NCBI GenBank assembly: GCA_965657825.1
Contig: CBFHQG010000095.1
Span: 1-8,620 of the forward strand
Source of the DNA: M55B157 sp965657825
GTDB lineage: Bacteria; Actinomycetota; Actinomycetes; S36-B12
Reading direction: 5' to 3'
DNA length: 8,620 bases
The notes below the pieces were generated by a model. That model made no database searches. It saw nothing but the letters and a program-made list of their open reading frames with translations, and was not told the DNA's origin. This document shows positions 6,828 to 8,620 of the stretch, piece by piece (within the stretch, counting starts at the first letter, position 1; the number at the start of each line of letters is the position of its first letter). The position numbers and the translations under genes were made by a program.

Positions 6828-6849
6828 CCGGGTGCTGTGGCGGCACCGG
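6828..6849 (-). terminator. Weaker hairpin directly after the PIG-L stop codon
   Basis: GGTGC (6831-6835) pairs with GCACC (6843-6847) across a 7-nt loop. The stem can be lengthened by two further C-G pairs if one base is bulged. It begins one base beyond the stop codon (6851-6853) of the minus-strand deacetylase gene. There is no T-tract on that strand, so its role as a terminator is tentative. Confidence 0.3.
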
Positions 6850-6850
6850 A

Positions 6851-7597
6851 TCAGCGCACCGCGAGGTAGTACTCGGTTCCCAGGAGCAGGGAGAAGACCG
6901 GTGCGGGCAGATTTGCGAGGACAGACAGGGTTCGCGTCGAGTCATCGGCACTCGACTGACTCGCATGGGCGCGCATACTCGCCCTTTTCTGGTCTAGATA
7001 GCCACGCACATCGACACGATGGGTGATGGCTGAGCGCGGAGTGAACGCTTCGGTGAATTCCGCCGGATCGAACTCCGGTGGCGTCACCCGCAGCGCCGCA
7101 GCAAGCCGCACCGCACCGGCGATCGGTTCGCGCGGCAGGGTGGCCTCGAAGAGTCGAACCCGTGGCCCCAGAAGATCGCAGGCGGCTCGGGTAGCCCGGT
7201 GCACCTGCAGATGGTCTGGGTGACCATACCCACCAGCGGCGTCGTATCCGACGAGGATCTCGACATCCTCGATCCGACAGATCTGCTCGATGCCCGAGGC
7301 GATATCCGCGATCGGCTGATGGGCGAAACCAGCGTCGACCTCGCCGCGAAGGCCGGAGTCGGGGTATCCCAACCCATGCACTGCATCGATAGCGAGTATT
7401 CGGGCGGATTCAGCCAGTTCGGCACTGCGGTGCGAGGCCAGATCATCGGAGTAGTCCGAGCTGGCCAGCCCGGCGGCCCCATCGGTTGCGGTGATGAGAA
7501 CGACTCGCTGCCCCTCTGCGGCTGCCCGCGCCATGGTGCCGGCGGTGAACAGCGCCTCATCATCGGGATGGGCGTGCACGAAGCCCAGGGTGGCCAT
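6851..7597 (-). CDS. PIG-L/LmbE family zinc-dependent deacetylase
   Basis: From ATG 7597 this is a 248-residue cytoplasmic protein of the PIG-L superfamily, whose members remove N-acetyl groups from GlcNAc-containing substrates (GPI precursors, mycothiol intermediates, antibiotics). The metal site is intact: AHPDDEA (residues 9-15) supplies His10 and Asp13 as ligands and Asp12 as general base, and GYGHPDHLQVH (123-133) supplies the catalytic and third-ligand histidines (126, 129). VVLITATDGAAG (32-43) is the usual strand and loop after the first motif. A reading frame extends upstream to 7729, but those residues are non-conserved and would overlap the divergent glycosyltransferase, so I reject them. 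No clear Shine-Dalgarno precedes 7597. It is shorter than typical MshB or Mca (near 300), so mycothiol function is not assigned. It is convergent with miaA and divergent from a GT4 gene. Confidence 0.9.
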   Translation of the reverse strand: MATLGFVHAHPDDEALFTAGTMARAAAEGQRVVLITATDGAAGLASSDYSDDLASHRSAELAESARILAIDAVHGLGYPDSGLRGEVDAGFAHQPIADIASGIEQICRIEDVEILVGYDAAGGYGHPDHLQVHRATRAACDLLGPRVRLFEATLPREPIAGAVRLAAALRVTPPEFDPAEFTEAFTPRSAITHRVDVRGYLDQKRASMRAHASQSSADDSTRTLSVLANLPAPVFSLLLGTEYYLAVR

Positions 7598-7620
7598 GGG
7601 ACCAAGTGAACCATCGGCTC

Positions 7621-7637
7621 GGATGGAGACTCCATCC
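7621..7637. promoter_or_regulatory. 17-bp perfect palindrome between the PIG-L and glycosyltransferase genes
   Basis: GGATGGAG-A-CTCCATCC has 8-bp perfect arms around a single central base. It ends 2 nt before the proposed glycosyltransferase -10 box and lies 24-40 nt upstream of the deacetylase ATG. It is placed to act as an operator for one or both divergent genes. No regulator gene is seen nearby. Confidence 0.5.
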
Positions 7638-7639
7638 CG

Positions 7640-7645
7640 TAGCGT
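7640..7645 (+). promoter_or_regulatory. Candidate -10 box (TAGCGT) for the glycosyltransferase gene
   Basis: TAGCGT fits TANNNT and ends 8 nt before the GTG at 7654, which has no Shine-Dalgarno. This suggests a leaderless or nearly leaderless message. No clear -35 hexamer is visible. The 17-bp palindrome occupies the region just upstream. Confidence 0.4.
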
Positions 7646-7653
7646 CTGCGGGT

Positions 7654-8620
7654 GTGAGGATCGTCCATGTCTCCGATTGCTACGCCCCCCGCACGGGCGG
7701 GATCGAGACGCAGGTGCGATCCCTGGCATTCGCGCAAGCCCAGGTGGGCCATGACGTCCATGTGATCACGGCGACCCCCGGGCATGGACCGATCCGATCG
7801 GGGTTGGATTCCGATGGACCCGTCGCCGTTCACCGCGTGGCAGCGCGACTGCCGGCGGAACTTCCGATCCATCCGCGCACGAGGCATCATGTGGGCGCCC
7901 TTCTGGGGCAGATCGACCCGGATGTCGTACACGTCCATACCGGGGTCATCTCACCCTTCGCCTGGGGTGGGTTGCGCGCAGCTGCAGCCTGCGATGTCCC
8001 GCGAGTGGTGACGGTGCACAGCATGTGGGGACCACTGTCCCAACCGGGGCACCGACTCACCCGCCGAGCGCTGCCGTGGGCGGGCACTGTTGTGACGGCG
8101 GTCAGTCATTCCGCTGCCCTGCCCATCGCCCGGGCCCTGGACACCGAGGTTTCGGTGCTTCCCAACGGCATTGATCCGCTCACCTGGCCGGCGTCGCCAC
8201 TGGTCCCCGAAGTCGGAAGGCTTCGAGTCATCAGCGTCGCCCGGCTGGCTCCGCGCAAACGCACCGGTGCACTGGTGGACGTGCTCTCCCGTGCCGCCCT
8301 TCGGTTGCAACCTTCGGTGACCCTCGAGGCGGCCATCATCGGTGACGGTCCCGAGCATGCTCGCCTGCTGCGGCGTATCGCCGACCGCGAGCAGGAATCG
8401 ACCATCCAGCTTCTCGGTCGCCAGCCTCCCGACGTCATCCGAGAGGAGTTCACCCGTCGGGACGTGTTCGTGCAGGCCTCGGTGCGTGAGTCCTTCGGTA
8501 TCGCCGCTCTCGAGGCGCGGACCAGCGGCCTTCCGGTCATCGCACGCGCTCAGACCGGTGCCGGGGAGTTCATCCGCGACGGGGTGAACGGCCTGCTGGC
8601 CCAGGATGACGATGGGCTGG
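7654..8620 (+). CDS. Family 4 (GT-B) glycosyltransferase, 3' end cut off by the window edge
   Basis: The frame is open from GTG 7654 to the window end (322 codons, no stop reached) and reads as a retaining GT4 glycosyltransferase, which transfers a sugar from a nucleotide-sugar donor. The N-terminal acceptor domain begins MRIVHVSDCYAPRTGGIETQ, with the family Gly-Gly loop at 15-16. PDVVHVHTG (89-97), VTVHSMWG (119-126) and VSVLPNGIDP (166-175) follow. The C-terminal donor domain has ISVARLAPRKR (193-203), AIIGDGPE (227-234) and the E-x7-E motif of GT4 (E279 to E287, ESFGIAALE), then TGAGEFIRDGVNGLL. About 50-80 residues are probably missing. The N-terminus does not match MshA, so the acceptor is unknown. 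Divergence from a PIG-L deacetylase suggests the two may act on the same GlcNAc-type conjugate (inference). Confidence 0.9.
   Translation, partial: MRIVHVSDCYAPRTGGIETQVRSLAFAQAQVGHDVHVITATPGHGPIRSGLDSDGPVAVHRVAARLPAELPIHPRTRHHVGALLGQIDPDVVHVHTGVISPFAWGGLRAAAACDVPRVVTVHSMWGPLSQPGHRLTRRALPWAGTVVTAVSHSAALPIARALDTEVSVLPNGIDPLTWPASPLVPEVGRLRVISVARLAPRKRTGALVDVLSRAALRLQPSVTLEAAIIGDGPEHARLLRRIADREQESTIQLLGRQPPDVIREEFTRRDVFVQASVRESFGIAALEARTSGLPVIARAQTGAGEFIRDGVNGLLAQDDDGL

Noticed and set aside
7598..7729. 44-codon upstream extension of the PIG-L gene
   Set aside because: The residues are basic and non-conserved, and the extension would run across the palindrome and into the divergent glycosyltransferase gene. 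The family core begins right after ATG 7597.
7084..7938. Minus-strand frame of 284 codons spanning the PIG-L and glycosyltransferase genes
   Set aside because: It overlaps two genes that keep catalytic motifs in other frames, and its own translation shows no family signature.
6851..8620. Assignment of the deacetylase and glycosyltransferase as MshB or Mca and MshA (mycothiol)
   Set aside because: The deacetylase is too short, and the glycosyltransferase N-terminus lacks the MshA signature. General family names are safer.

Overview
This is a GC-rich stretch of chromosome, most likely from an actinobacterium. Four things point there: the high GC content, the frequent GTG starts, the gene neighbourhood (recX, miaB, a LigB-like protein, miaA), and several starts that lie 6-8 nt behind a TANNNT -10 box with no room for a leader. 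I cannot name the genus.

Left part (1-1149): the 3' portion of recX runs in from the left edge. A MarR-type repressor gene converges on it, and the two coding regions overlap by about 60 bp at their 3' ends. A 71-bp intergenic region then separates the repressor from a divergently transcribed MmpL/RND exporter. This gap holds a 24-bp near-perfect inverted repeat (1108-1131), a strong candidate operator. The repressor, operator and exporter look like a self-contained drug or lipid efflux module placed between recX and miaB.

Middle part (1150-6775): the exporter is followed by the tRNA-modification operon miaB, a LigB-like protein of unknown function, and miaA. These three are joined by start/stop overlaps (ATGA, then GTGA). 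MiaA prenylates A37 of tRNAs reading UNN codons, and MiaB methylthiolates i6A37 to ms2i6A37. The middle protein lies in the extradiol-dioxygenase superfamily but lacks the usual N-terminal metal-binding histidine. The miaB start is embedded in a 44-bp inverted repeat with 14-bp perfect arms. It overlaps both a -10 box and the first codons, and is the most unusual non-coding structure in the window.

Right part (6776-8620): two hairpins without T-tracts lie between miaA and a convergent PIG-L family deacetylase. Divergent from the deacetylase is a GT4 glycosyltransferase that runs off the right edge. Their short intergenic region contains a 17-bp palindrome next to the glycosyltransferase -10 box. 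A sugar transferase paired with an N-acetylglucosaminyl-type deacetylase recalls the logic of mycothiol or GPI biosynthesis, but neither protein matches the mycothiol enzymes well enough to name.

No tRNA, rRNA, CRISPR, insertion sequence or phage feature was seen. There is no gene-free stretch longer than about 110 bases.
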